Position numbers and translations under genes: made by a program. Positions 1-7,779 of a stretch of 55,497 nt of DNA are shown piece after piece; position 1 is the first letter of the stretch; each line of letters opens with the position of its first letter. The DNA is from RUG14199 sp964629225 (GTDB lineage: Bacteria > Bacillota > Clostridia > Oscillospirales > CAG-272), in the NCBI GenBank assembly GCA_964629225.1, contig CAZVQC010000011.1, forward strand, positions 1-55,497. The letters run 5' to 3'. A model generated the notes under the pieces. The model was not told the DNA's origin and did no database searches. It worked only from the letters and a program-made list of their open reading frames with translations.

Positions 1-1239
1 AATGCCGATGAGTTCGCTGCTGTCATGGCTGCAACCACCGCAGGCAACAGGAGCTCCCTCTACGTAGGCGAGACACTCGTTCTTGACTGCGACATCGACT
101 TCGGCGGCAAAACCATCTCCGGTATCGGCGGTTATAAAGACAATGTTGCTTTCACATTCGACGGCAACGGCCACACACTTCAGAACTTTGTCATCAATGG
201 CAAGGATGATGCTCACAAAGAGCCTCAGGCTGACGGCTCCATCGAGTACCGTTATGCAGGTCTCTTCCAGCAGTTCAATGGCACAGTAAAAGACCTCACA
301 GTAAAGAATGCTACTATCATCGGTGACCAGATGGTCGGCGTTATCGCTTCCAACGTTGATACCGCCGGTGTGATCGAAAACTGCAAAGTATTCGATTCCA
401 CAGTTATCGGCGCAAAGAAGGTCGCTGCTATAACAGGTTACACAGCCGGCGGCACAGTAACCGGCTGCGAAGCAACCAATGTCAACGTGTATTGTGCTGA
501 TGAAAGAGAAGCACAGTCCGGCGAGATCGTTGGATACGTCAATACCAACTCCACCGTTTCCGGCAACACTGCAACTGACGTTAACGTCTACAGAGGAAGC
601 GTTTTTACCGCAACTACCACAGCTGATCTCGGCAGTACCCTCGCTACAGACGGTGCTAAGGCAGTATTCCTCACCCCCGGCACAAGCTACTCACTTCCTA
701 CCTACATCAATGGCGAAGACGTTATTATTATCGGTAACGGCGCCGAGGCTAATGTACCCGGTGTTATCGAAAACTTTAACAGAATCTACTCCACCGGCGC
801 TACTTTCGTAGACGTTGTATTCAAAGATGAAGGAATACTTTGGTTCAAAGATGCTGCTAAGTTCATCGGCTGCACATTCAACGGTGAAATCAGTAACGCA
901 GAACCCGTCGTAGGAACAGTTTCCTTCGAAAGCTGCACATTCAACAAGCCTGTTCTTTTTGCTCCTGCATCTGAATCCGGTGTTCCCGTAGCAGGCAAAT
1001 TTTTCGATGCTAAGAATTGCATTTTCAACGATAAGCTTACACTTCAGGGCTTTGAAAATGTAACGCTTTCCGGCTGCACTCTGAAGGGCAACACTTGGGC
1101 AGGAACAAACATGATCTCCTACTGCTCCGTTACATTCACAGCTTGCTCACTTCCCACAGGTGTCAGACTTTCAAGGGGGATGTCCGCTGCAGACGTAACC
1201 TGCATCGGATGCAATATCACAGTTCAACTTCCCGCATAA
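1..1239 (+). CDS. Exported beta-solenoid surface protein, 3' part only
   Basis: The frame is open from the first base (NADEFAAVMAAT...), so the start lies outside the window; 412 residues are visible before TAA at 1237-1239. Residues about 95-200 hold GLUG-like repeats (VGVIASN, AAITGYTAGGTVTGC, EIVGYVNTNSTVSGN). Residues about 230-412 are a series of short strands with regularly spaced FxxCTF/SGCTL steps (FIGCTFNG, FESCTFNK, LSGCTLKG, FTACSL), typical of a right-handed beta-helix. There is no transmembrane segment, LPxTG signal or dockerin in the visible part, so the anchor, if any, is upstream. Codon use is rich in GGC/ACA/TCC, as expected of a Gly/Thr-rich surface protein. A role in surface binding is inferred from fold only. 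A terminator follows the stop. Confidence 0.72.
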   Translation, partial: NADEFAAVMAATTAGNRSSLYVGETLVLDCDIDFGGKTISGIGGYKDNVAFTFDGNGHTLQNFVINGKDDAHKEPQADGSIEYRYAGLFQQFNGTVKDLTVKNATIIGDQMVGVIASNVDTAGVIENCKVFDSTVIGAKKVAAITGYTAGGTVTGCEATNVNVYCADEREAQSGEIVGYVNTNSTVSGNTATDVNVYRGSVFTATTTADLGSTLATDGAKAVFLTPGTSYSLPTYINGEDVIIIGNGAEANVPGVIENFNRIYSTGATFVDVVFKDEGILWFKDAAKFIGCTFNGEISNAEPVVGTVSFESCTFNKPVLFAPASESGVPVAGKFFDAKNCIFNDKLTLQGFENVTLSGCTLKGNTWAGTNMISYCSVTFTACSLPTGVRLSRGMSAADVTCIGCNITVQLPA

Positions 1240-1272
1240 GCACAATTATTAGTTAAGCAATCTAACCCAAGT

Positions 1273-1302
1273 CCTCTCCCCTTCGGGGGAGGGGATTTTT
1301 TT
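1273..1302 (+). terminator. Intrinsic terminator of the surface protein gene
   Basis: CCTCTCCCC, loop TTCG, GGGGAGGGG (9 bp, one G-T pair), then A and seven T. It begins 34 bases after the stop codon. Confidence 0.85.
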
Positions 1303-1763
1303 GCTGACTTTCAAAGCACCGAAAGAAGGCTGCATCCGTGATGGAAGCTATTTTCACACCGCTTCCATGAAAGCGGTGCCGAATCGAAGCCACTACCCAT
1401 CCGATAATCACCGGGGCATACTCGCCCTTGCCACCTTGCCACCCAATAATACCACATAAAAGGCCGCATTTCTCCCCTTCCCCGTCCATAATATACTTTG
1501 TTATGGAGCGAAGGGGCGCCGAGTGTCGCAGAACTTCATTAGCGGGCGGTCGTGCCCCCGGGGTAGGGCTTCATCCAAAGCCGCCGCGCGTCCCCTTCCC
1601 GGCGAGGGGAGCGAGCATTCGGGAAGGGGATCTGTGCGGCGTCCCCGTTTCATCATCTCGTAAGACCCCATCCCCGGCGGACAAAGCGGACCAAGGTCGC
1701 TTTGCAGTGCCGTGGGCGGTAGAATTCCACCGTCTCCAAAACGGCTTCCGTCGCCGCGTTTTC
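1303..1763. other. Gene-free stretch
   Basis: About 460 GC-rich bases in which I see no credible gene. Open frames here are Arg/Pro-rich, lack ribosome binding sites and match nothing I recognise. A small hairpin (ACCGCTT/AAGCGGT near 1358-1377) is the only local structure. It runs directly into the dispersed repeat at 1764 and may belong to the same degenerate element. Confidence 0.5.
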
Positions 1764-1900
1764 AGCCTTTTTTCGCCCGTTTCCCTCTCCGTACGATAAA
1801 CTTACCGCCTAACAGTAAGATTCGCCTAAAACCTGCCTTATTTCGCCTCACAGCACCATTCCCCGCTCCCACACACTCCTCCGACAAATAATCCATCCCA
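1764..1900. repeat. Dispersed non-coding repeat, copy 1
   Basis: About 137 bases that align with 16045-16179. Shared blocks include AGCCTTTTTT, the stretch CCTTATTTCGCC-CACAGCACCA, and an end block CAA-AATCCATCCCA. Both copies lie between genes and both are followed by a hairpin. Neither copy has terminal inverted repeats I can see or a coding frame open through it. Confidence 0.75.
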
Positions 1901-1913
1901 AAAAGCCCGAAAT

Positions 1914-1946
1914 CAAAAAGCACCTGCTTTCGCAAGTGCTTTTTTG
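1914..1946 (+). terminator. Terminator-like hairpin after repeat copy 1
   Basis: AAAAAGCACCTGC, loop TTTC, GCAAGTGCTTTTTT, with one mismatch in the stem. It is flanked by A and T runs, so it could end transcripts in either direction. No gene ends just before it. Confidence 0.5.
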
Positions 1947-2071
1947 TGAAGCATTCGAACTTATGTCCGATGCGCTGTAGCTTTCGCTTCTTACTTTTTC
2001 ACTATTACTTATTACCTCAAAACTCTCGGGAGCATTTTAAGTGAAAAGCAAAGAGTGAAGAGGCAATAAGT

Positions 2072-2105
2072 AAAAATTCTCGGAAGCCTTGCTCCCGAGA
2101 ATTTT
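2072..2105 (-). terminator. Terminator of tRNA-Val
   Basis: On the minus strand AAAATTCTCGG..CCGAGAATTTTT follows immediately after the encoded CCA end of the tRNA. The stem is 11 bp and the T run belongs to the 3' arm. Confidence 0.75.
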
Positions 2106-2182
2106 TGGTGGAGACGAGGGGGCTCGAACCCATGACCTCTCGGATGTGAACCGAACGCTCTGACCAACTGAGCTACGCCTCC
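2106..2182 (-). tRNA. tRNA-Val, anticodon CAC
   Basis: On the minus strand the cloverleaf reads acceptor GGAGGCG pairing with CGTCTCC, D arm GCTC..GAGC, anticodon stem TTCGG/CCGAG with loop TTCACAT (anticodon CAC, reading GUG), and T arm ATGGGTTCGAGCCCCT. Discriminator A and CCA are encoded. All stems pair, with G-T allowed at one acceptor position. It is monocistronic, with its own promoter and terminator. Confidence 0.95.
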
Positions 2183-2198
2183 GTATTTTACTTGACCT

Positions 2199-2227
2199 AT
2201 TTTACCACCGGCGATCGGAAAAATCAA
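2199..2227 (-). promoter_or_regulatory. Promoter of tRNA-Val
   Basis: On the minus strand TTGATT (2227-2222), 17-base spacer, TAAAAT (2204-2199), 16 bases ahead of the tRNA 5' end. Confidence 0.7.
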
Positions 2228-2327
2228 TAGTTTTTCGTTAATTTCCGAAAAAACACAGTCTTTTCTCAAATCAGCTCCGTAATACCGCTTTCAAAGAAAG
2301 ACCGTGCGGCGTTTTTTAATCAAACAA

Positions 2328-2355
2328 GCCTCACCGATCGGCAGGTCGGTGAGGC
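2328..2355 (-). terminator. Terminator of asnS
   Basis: Perfect 10-bp stem GCCTCACCGA / TCGGTGAGGC just after the asnS stop. On the minus strand it is followed by TTGTTTGATT. Confidence 0.75.
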
Positions 2356-2370
2356 TTTCGTTTCACTTCA

Positions 2371-3762
2371 TCAAAGCTCGCAGTTATTGACGGTTCTGGG
2401 GAAGGGGATGACGTCACGGATATTGGACACTCCGGTGAGGTACATTACGCATCTTTCGAAGCCGAGACCGAAGCCTGAGTGACGTGCGCTTCCGTATTTG
2501 CGCAGGTCGAGATAGAAGCCGTAGCTCTCCTTGTCAAGACCCAACTCGTCCATTCTTGCGGAGAGTTTTTCAAGGTCGTCCTCACGCTGGCTTCCTCCGA
2601 TGATCTCTCCGATGCCGGGGACGAGACAGTCCATGGCGGCGACGGTCTTACCGTCCTCGTTCAATTTCATATAGAAGGCCTTGATCTCCTTGGGATAATC
2701 CGTTACGAAAAGGGGCTTTTTGAAGATCTGCTCGGTGAGGTATCTCTCATGCTCCGTCTGGAGGTCACAGCCCCAGAATACCTTGTAATCGAAGTTATCG
2801 TTATTTTTCTCAAGTATCTCCACAGCCTCTGTGTAAGTGACGTGGCCGAACTCGGAATTCACTACCGAATTGAGACGCTCGATCAGCTCCTTGTCAACGA
2901 ACTTGTTGAGGAAATTCATCTCTTCGGGGGCGTTTTCAAGGACGTAGCGGATGACGTACTTGATCATGGCCTCCGCCAGCTCCATATTATCGTTAAGATC
3001 TGCAAATGCCATCTCCGGCTCGATCATCCAGAACTCTGCGGCATGTCTTGCGGTGTTGGAATTCTCCGCACGGAAGGTGGGGCCGAACGTGTAGATGTTG
3101 CGGAACGCCATAGCATAGGTCTCGCCGTTGAGCTGACCGCTGACGGTAAGGTTAGTGCTCTTTCCGAAAAAGTCCTCGGAAAAGTCCACCTGTCCGTCCT
3201 CAGTATGAGGAACGTTATCAAGGTCGAGAGTGGTAACTCTGAACATCTCCCCCGCACCCTCACAGTCACTTGCGGTGATCAGCGGAGTGTGGACGTAGAC
3301 GAAGTTCTGTTCCTGGAAGAACCTGTGGATAGCATAAGCGCAGAGGGAACGGATGCGGAACACCGCCTGAAAAAGGTTAGTTCTGGGTCTCAGGTGGGGT
3401 ATGGTGCGGAGGAATTCCGCAGAATGGCGCTTTTTCTGGAGAGGATAATCGGGAGTTGATGCTCCTTCCACCTCCACTGCGGTGGCTTGGATCTCAAAGG
3501 GCTGCTGTGCATCGGGGGTCAGTGTGAGCGCACCGGTGACGATAAGGGCAGAGCCCACGTTGTATTTCGATATCTTTTCAAAATTCTCAAGAGAGTCTCC
3601 GTAGACCACCTGAAGGGTCTCGAAAAACGTTCCGTCGCTCAAAGTGATGAATCCGAAGGACTTGGATGCACGGATACTGCGAACCCAGCCGCCGACGGTG
3701 ACGGTCTTTCCCGCAAAGTCCTCGGTGCTCTTGTAGAGCTGTCTTATTGTAGTAAGTTCCAT
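2371..3762 (-). CDS. asnS: Asparaginyl-tRNA synthetase
   Basis: Charges tRNA-Asn with asparagine in the cytoplasm. The protein has 463 residues, the usual bacterial AsnRS length. Residues 1-110 form the OB-fold anticodon-binding domain (VGGWVRSIRASKSFGFI). The rest is the class II catalytic core. Motif 2 is in FRAENSNTARHAAEFWMIEP and motif 3 in SGFGLGFERCVMYLTG, ending IRDVIPFPRT. The specific ending FPRTVNNCEL and the absence of the AspRS insertion domain favour AsnRS over AspRS. The ATG at 3762 is preceded by GGAG 7 bases upstream. It lies alone on the minus strand with its own terminator and shares the upstream intergenic space with the divergent carboxypeptidase gene. I see no T-box leader. 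Confidence 0.96.
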   Translation of the reverse strand: MELTTIRQLYKSTEDFAGKTVTVGGWVRSIRASKSFGFITLSDGTFFETLQVVYGDSLENFEKISKYNVGSALIVTGALTLTPDAQQPFEIQATAVEVEGASTPDYPLQKKRHSAEFLRTIPHLRPRTNLFQAVFRIRSLCAYAIHRFFQEQNFVYVHTPLITASDCEGAGEMFRVTTLDLDNVPHTEDGQVDFSEDFFGKSTNLTVSGQLNGETYAMAFRNIYTFGPTFRAENSNTARHAAEFWMIEPEMAFADLNDNMELAEAMIKYVIRYVLENAPEEMNFLNKFVDKELIERLNSVVNSEFGHVTYTEAVEILEKNNDNFDYKVFWGCDLQTEHERYLTEQIFKKPLFVTDYPKEIKAFYMKLNEDGKTVAAMDCLVPGIGEIIGGSQREDDLEKLSARMDELGLDKESYGFYLDLRKYGSARHSGFGLGFERCVMYLTGVSNIRDVIPFPRTVNNCEL

Positions 3763-3973
3763 TTTCTGCTCCGATCATTGAACTGATATTATCATTTTAC
3801 CACATTACAAAGCGGATTTCCACATTTTTTTGAAAAAAATCAACTCCTTTCCGTCTTTGCCCTTTTACGGTAAAAAAGTTTGTGACTGCCTGCGCACTTG
3901 CACAAATCAACCTTTTTATCTTTGTATAAAGCGACGAAAAAGCCGATCATATCCACAAAATCCCCCAAAAGCC

Positions 3974-4002
3974 GTGACAAGAGCCGACGTTTTTGGTAAA
4001 AT
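3974..4002 (+). promoter_or_regulatory. Promoter of the D,D-carboxypeptidase gene
   Basis: GTGACA (3974-3979), 17-base spacer, TAAAAT (3997-4002). Transcription would start near 4009, which rules out the earlier in-frame TTG at 3993 and favours the ATG at 4038 with GGAG at 4025-4028. Confidence 0.65.
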
Positions 4003-4037
4003 GTAGGGTAATGAGAACAAAACCGGAGATAAAACCC

Positions 4038-5378
4038 ATGAATGATCCATACCGTAACAACGGTCAATATAGCAGAAACGGGACGTCCCAAAGCGGCACG
4101 GGACAAGGCAGATATCAAAACTCCGCCGGTACACCGAGGACCGGCGGCGCCGTCCGCCGTCCCACCGGACACGGACAGCCTGCAGGAAGCATGAACGGCA
4201 GGGGCAATACCGGAAACGCCGGATCAAAAGACCGCCTACCGAGGGGGCCCTACAAACGCGAGACTTTCATCGGCAGTCCCCGTCCGGGTATCAAGACCTA
4301 CCCGTCCCCGAAAAACAAAAATGACCGCGCCAAGTGGTTGACGGTGGCGATCATCGCCATTATTGCGATTGCCTTGACGGTGATCATCGCCGTCACGTCC
4401 CATAAAAACTTTGAGAGACTTCCGGATCCGGTAGCCGCAAATGAAGAGACCACGGCAGAGGATGGTACTTCAAAGGAAGTCACGACGGAGGAAATAACGG
4501 AGCCTCCGGAGACCGAGCCTGCCACCTACAATGCGGCACGAACGGATGCCACCGTGACGCTGTCGGACGAGCTGGTGTGCGAATACGGATTTCTTATCGA
4601 TGTTGAAAGCAACACTGTCATTGCGGAAAAGAACGGCACCGAACGGATCTACCCCGCTTCCATGACGAAAGTCATGACGGCTCTTGTGGCCTTTGAGCAC
4701 TGTCCCGACCTTTCGGCCAAGGTGGCGGTGTCAAATCAGGTGATAGCACCTCTTGCGGCAGCCAATGCCTCCGTTGCGGGCTTCTATCCCGGAGAAGAGG
4801 TGACGGTCCTGGATCTTCTGTACGGTGTGGCTCTTCCGTCGGGTGCCGACGCCACCGGCGCACTTGCGGAGTACATTTCCGGAAGTGAAGCGGAATTTGC
4901 GGTACTGATGAATGAAAAATGCAAGGAATTGAAGCTTGAAGGAACTCACTTCGTCAACGCAAGCGGGCTCCACGATCCGGAACACTACAGCACCTGCAGT
5001 GACATTGCGGTGATATTCAAGACTGCCATGGAAAACGACACCTTGAGGGAGATATTCTCCACCTACCAATACACCACCTCAAAGACCCCTCAGCACCCGG
5101 ATGGCATCCTTCTTACCGATACCATGTTTTCAAGGATCCAAGGCTCCGAGGAGTTCGACTGGCTCATCGACGTTCTCGCCGGAAAGACCGGTTACACCGA
5201 GTACGCCGGTCAGTGTCTTGTGTCGCTGGCGAGAGTGGGTGCTACCGGAAAGGAATTCATCTACGTGTCCGCAAAGGGACAGACCAAATGGAAGCCGATC
5301 GCCGACACCATCTGGATCTATCGGCACTATTTGGGAGTCACCTACGACAGCGAATTCGTCTTCAAAAGCGAGAGGTAA
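4038..5378 (+). CDS. Serine-type D-Ala-D-Ala carboxypeptidase (peptidase S11, PBP5/DacF-like)
   Basis: Trims the terminal D-alanine from peptidoglycan stem peptides outside the membrane. 446 residues from the ATG with a GGAG 9 bases upstream. Residues 1-98 are a basic, Gly/Asn/Arg-rich cytoplasmic tail, unusual for the family, followed by one membrane segment (about 100-120, WLTVAIIAIIAIALTVIIAV) and a Thr/Glu-rich linker (about 128-165). The catalytic domain has SxxK (Ser208-Met-Thr-Lys211), SGA at 268-270 where S11 enzymes usually show SxN, and KTG at 383-385. The membrane anchor is thus N-terminal and uncleaved, not the C-terminal amphipathic helix of classical PBP5. There is no PBP5-type C-terminal beta domain of full length. 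A perfect terminator follows, shared with the convergent kinase gene. Confidence 0.9.
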   Translation: MNDPYRNNGQYSRNGTSQSGTGQGRYQNSAGTPRTGGAVRRPTGHGQPAGSMNGRGNTGNAGSKDRLPRGPYKRETFIGSPRPGIKTYPSPKNKNDRAKWLTVAIIAIIAIALTVIIAVTSHKNFERLPDPVAANEETTAEDGTSKEVTTEEITEPPETEPATYNAARTDATVTLSDELVCEYGFLIDVESNTVIAEKNGTERIYPASMTKVMTALVAFEHCPDLSAKVAVSNQVIAPLAAANASVAGFYPGEEVTVLDLLYGVALPSGADATGALAEYISGSEAEFAVLMNEKCKELKLEGTHFVNASGLHDPEHYSTCSDIAVIFKTAMENDTLREIFSTYQYTTSKTPQHPDGILLTDTMFSRIQGSEEFDWLIDVLAGKTGYTEYAGQCLVSLARVGATGKEFIYVSAKGQTKWKPIADTIWIYRHYLGVTYDSEFVFKSER

Positions 5379-5386
5379 CACAGCAT

Positions 5387-5425
5387 AAAACGGGCAATGA
5401 CCGAACTTCGGTCATTGCCCGTTTT
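5387..5425. terminator. Bidirectional terminator between carboxypeptidase and histidine kinase genes
   Basis: AAACGGGCAATGACCGAA, CTTCGGTCATTGCCCGTTTT: a perfect stem with A and T flanks, placed between two converging genes. Confidence 0.9.
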
Positions 5426-5436
5426 CAACAGTTACC

Positions 5437-6729
5437 TTAAAGCACCACCGTGAAGGTGATGTCGTCACCGTCCTCGCCGGCAACGGCGCTGATCCTTCCC
5501 TTGTGAGCGTTGACTATCGCCTTCGCTATGGAAAGGCCGATACCGTAGCCTCCCGTCTCTCGTGCTCTGGAAGCATCGGCACGGTAAAAACGGTCAAATA
5601 GCTTTGACGCTTTCTCCGGGTCGATGTGCTCGCACCTGTTGTAAGTCTCGAATATCACTGCCCTCGACTTGGAGTGGAGGGAGACCTTCAGTTTTTCTCC
5701 GGGGATACAGTACTTCACCGCATTCTCGATGAGTATTTCGGCAAGTTGCCTTACCGATGCCTCGTCCCCCTTCATGAATACCCCGTGGTCGATGTCCATC
5801 TCGTAGTCTATCCCACGCCGCTCGGCGATGGGTTTCAGCGTGTGGGCGATATCCGACACCGCATCGCTGACGGAAAATCGGGTGAAGGAGGGGGATTCGC
5901 TCTTCTCTTCCATTTTTGAAAGGGTCACCAATTTCTTTACCAACTTCGCCAGACGCTTAGTTTGGTTTTGAATACTGTCCACCCATTCGTTGTCCCCCAC
6001 TGTGTACTTGAGCACCTCTGCATTGGCGTCGATTATCGCTATCGGTGTTTTGATCTCATGGCTTGCATCGGTGATAAAACGTTTTTGATTCTCAAAATTG
6101 TAAATGAATGGCGCCACCACTTTGCCGGAGATGCACCAGACGAGCAGCGTGGTGAAGGCAAGAACGAAGACCATTACCGCCACGTAGAGATAGAATGTGA
6201 AGTAGAGACTTCTCATCTGCACTGCGCAGTTGAGGAAGATGATCTCCCTCATTCCGTCGTCGGTAACGTGGGAAAGGTAGCGGTATTTGCCGTACATTCC
6301 CTCTTCCTTGCCGATGATATCGATTCTTTTTGCAATGCCCTCGGCCTTTTCCTTGGACACTTCCGCAATATGGGAGATATCGGTGGCGGCAACGTCACCG
6401 CCGTGGGTGAACCTCACGGAAAAATATCTGATCTCATAGGAGGTCTCGGGCGTTATCTTAAGTCCGAAGCCGAATGCCGACATATACTCGCGTCTCCAAC
6501 GGTCCTCGTCCGATATCCCTCTGTCGTCACCGTCCTCGTCATCCGACAGGGGCTCCGTATACTCCGGGAATCTGCCTCCGTTATCTGCAATATAAAGAAG
6601 TGTTTTGGAGGCAGAAGCATTCACGTTGTATGTGAGGGCTATCATGATGGTCGCACCGGTCACCGCAAGCACCGCAAGCAGTGCCACCAGCACCATGAAG
6701 GTAAAACGCCGTCTAAGCTGTCCGAACAT
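5437..6729 (-). CDS. Sensor histidine kinase of a two-component system
   Basis: Membrane sensor that phosphorylates the response regulator encoded just upstream. 430 residues. Membrane segments lie at about 11-33 and 175-200, enclosing an extracellular domain of about 140 residues with an acidic stretch (LSDDEDGDDRG). No clear HAMP signature is seen; the linker is short. The HisKA H-box is FITDASHEIKTP with His224. The HATPase has N-box EILIENAVKY, F-box FDRFYRADAS and G-box GGYGIGLSIAK. ATG preceded by AAAGGAGAGGCGGT. The signal sensed cannot be told; proximity to a carboxypeptidase gene is not evidence of an envelope role. Confidence 0.9.
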   Translation of the reverse strand: MFGQLRRRFTFMVLVALLAVLAVTGATIMIALTYNVNASASKTLLYIADNGGRFPEYTEPLSDDEDGDDRGISDEDRWRREYMSAFGFGLKITPETSYEIRYFSVRFTHGGDVAATDISHIAEVSKEKAEGIAKRIDIIGKEEGMYGKYRYLSHVTDDGMREIIFLNCAVQMRSLYFTFYLYVAVMVFVLAFTTLLVWCISGKVVAPFIYNFENQKRFITDASHEIKTPIAIIDANAEVLKYTVGDNEWVDSIQNQTKRLAKLVKKLVTLSKMEEKSESPSFTRFSVSDAVSDIAHTLKPIAERRGIDYEMDIDHGVFMKGDEASVRQLAEILIENAVKYCIPGEKLKVSLHSKSRAVIFETYNRCEHIDPEKASKLFDRFYRADASRARETGGYGIGLSIAKAIVNAHKGRISAVAGEDGDDITFTVVL

Positions 6730-6906
6730 ACCGCCTCTCCTTTCTTTTTTGCTCTTTCTTCATAACGACCGCCGTTTTTTTCGGGATAGCAAGCCACAGG
6801 CGCACCCGAAGCGGAAATGCTTCCCGATGAAGGCCGCAAAAGTTGCGAAAAAGACCGACTTGGCAACAGCTATTACCGTCATTGCAATCCTGTCATTGCA
6901 AGTCCG

Positions 6907-7581
6907 TCACTCGCTGACCGACAGAGTGTAGCCGACCCCTCTTGCCGCTTTGATACGGACGTTAGCACCGAGGGTGGTAAGTTTTTTCCTCAAGTACGAA
7001 ATGTAGACCCAGACAACGTTGATCTCCGCCTCCGAGTCAAAGCCCCAGATCCGCTCCATAAACTGCTCTGTGGAGATCAGTCTGCCCGGATTTGAAAGAA
7101 GCATCTCCATCATCTGGAACTCCTTGTTGCCGAGGCGGATAGAGCCCTTCTCGCTTTGAAGCTCGTAATTTGCTCTGTTGAGCGTCAGGTTTCCGAGAGT
7201 GAGCACACCGGGAGCATAGTCACTGCGGCGGCGGGTCATGGCTCTTATGCGGGCGAGAAGCTCCCCTGTCTGAAAGGGCTTCGAAAGGTAGTCGTCGGCA
7301 CCGGAATCAAGCCCCTGTATCTTGTCCTCAAGCTCCGACTTTGCCGTGAGTATCAGCACCGGAGTGTTGACGGTCTCGGCTCTGAGCTTTTTTAGGACTG
7401 TGACACCGTCCATAACGGGCATCATTACGTCGAGGATGATACCGTCATAATTGCCCGAAAGCGCCCAATCGAAGGCATCGCCTCCGTTATAGACCGCGTC
7501 TACGGAGTAGTTATTGTGTTTGAGTATTGCGGTGAGGGCTTTGGAAAGCTCCACCTCGTCTTCGGCAAGAAGCAGTCTCAT
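6907..7581 (-). CDS. OmpR/PhoB-family response regulator
   Basis: DNA-binding partner of the downstream kinase. 224 residues from the ATG at 7581, chosen over an in-frame start 27 codons earlier because the receiver domain begins MRLLLAEDE and GGAG sits 6-7 bases upstream. Receiver acidic pocket AEDE, phospho-acceptor Asp51 in ILDVMMP, Thr in LTAKSE, Lys in LSKPF. The C-terminal winged helix has LGNKEFQMMEMLLSNPG and the recognition region VVWVYISYLRKKL. The kinase gene follows 177 bases downstream on the same strand, a wide gap for such a pair; no gene or terminator is visible in it. Confidence 0.93.
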   Translation of the reverse strand: MRLLLAEDEVELSKALTAILKHNNYSVDAVYNGGDAFDWALSGNYDGIILDVMMPVMDGVTVLKKLRAETVNTPVLILTAKSELEDKIQGLDSGADDYLSKPFQTGELLARIRAMTRRRSDYAPGVLTLGNLTLNRANYELQSEKGSIRLGNKEFQMMEMLLSNPGRLISTEQFMERIWGFDSEAEINVVWVYISYLRKKLTTLGANVRIKAARGVGYTLSVSE

Positions 7582-7609
7582 ACTATCTCCTATCTGTGTT
7601 TTCAGATCC

Positions 7610-7638
7610 ATTTTATAACACTTTGTGTTCTTTGTCAA
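7610..7638 (-). promoter_or_regulatory. Promoter of the two-component operon
   Basis: On the minus strand TTGACA (7638-7633), 17-base spacer, TAAAAT (7615-7610), about 30 bases ahead of the response regulator start. Confidence 0.8.
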
Positions 7639-7719
7639 TCCTGTCTCTTTCATGATAAGCAAAGTACCTTAAATTAATTTAAGACGGGCTCACACTACGT
7701 AAAAGACGCCACTCCCCCC

Positions 7720-7748
7720 TTGAATTACTTCGCGTTTTGTAGTAGAAT
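7720..7748 (+). promoter_or_regulatory. Promoter of topB
   Basis: TTGAAT (7720-7725), 17-base spacer, TAGAAT (7743-7748). The earlier in-frame TTG coincides with this -35 box, so it cannot be the start codon; the ATG at 7780 with a five-G Shine-Dalgarno sequence at 7769-7773 is the start. Confidence 0.75.
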
Positions 7749-7779
7749 GGGGATAACGAAGGAATTATGGGGGACAGCA

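Noticed and set aside
1428..1799. Open frame of 123 codons in the gene-free region after the surface protein
   Set aside because: Arg/Pro/Ser-rich composition, no ribosome binding site, and its end lies in the dispersed repeat. It has no protein family features.
2479..3459. Long plus-strand open frame opposite asnS
   Set aside because: It is the antisense shadow of a conserved synthetase gene; the protein has no recognisable features and the opposite strand fully explains the region.
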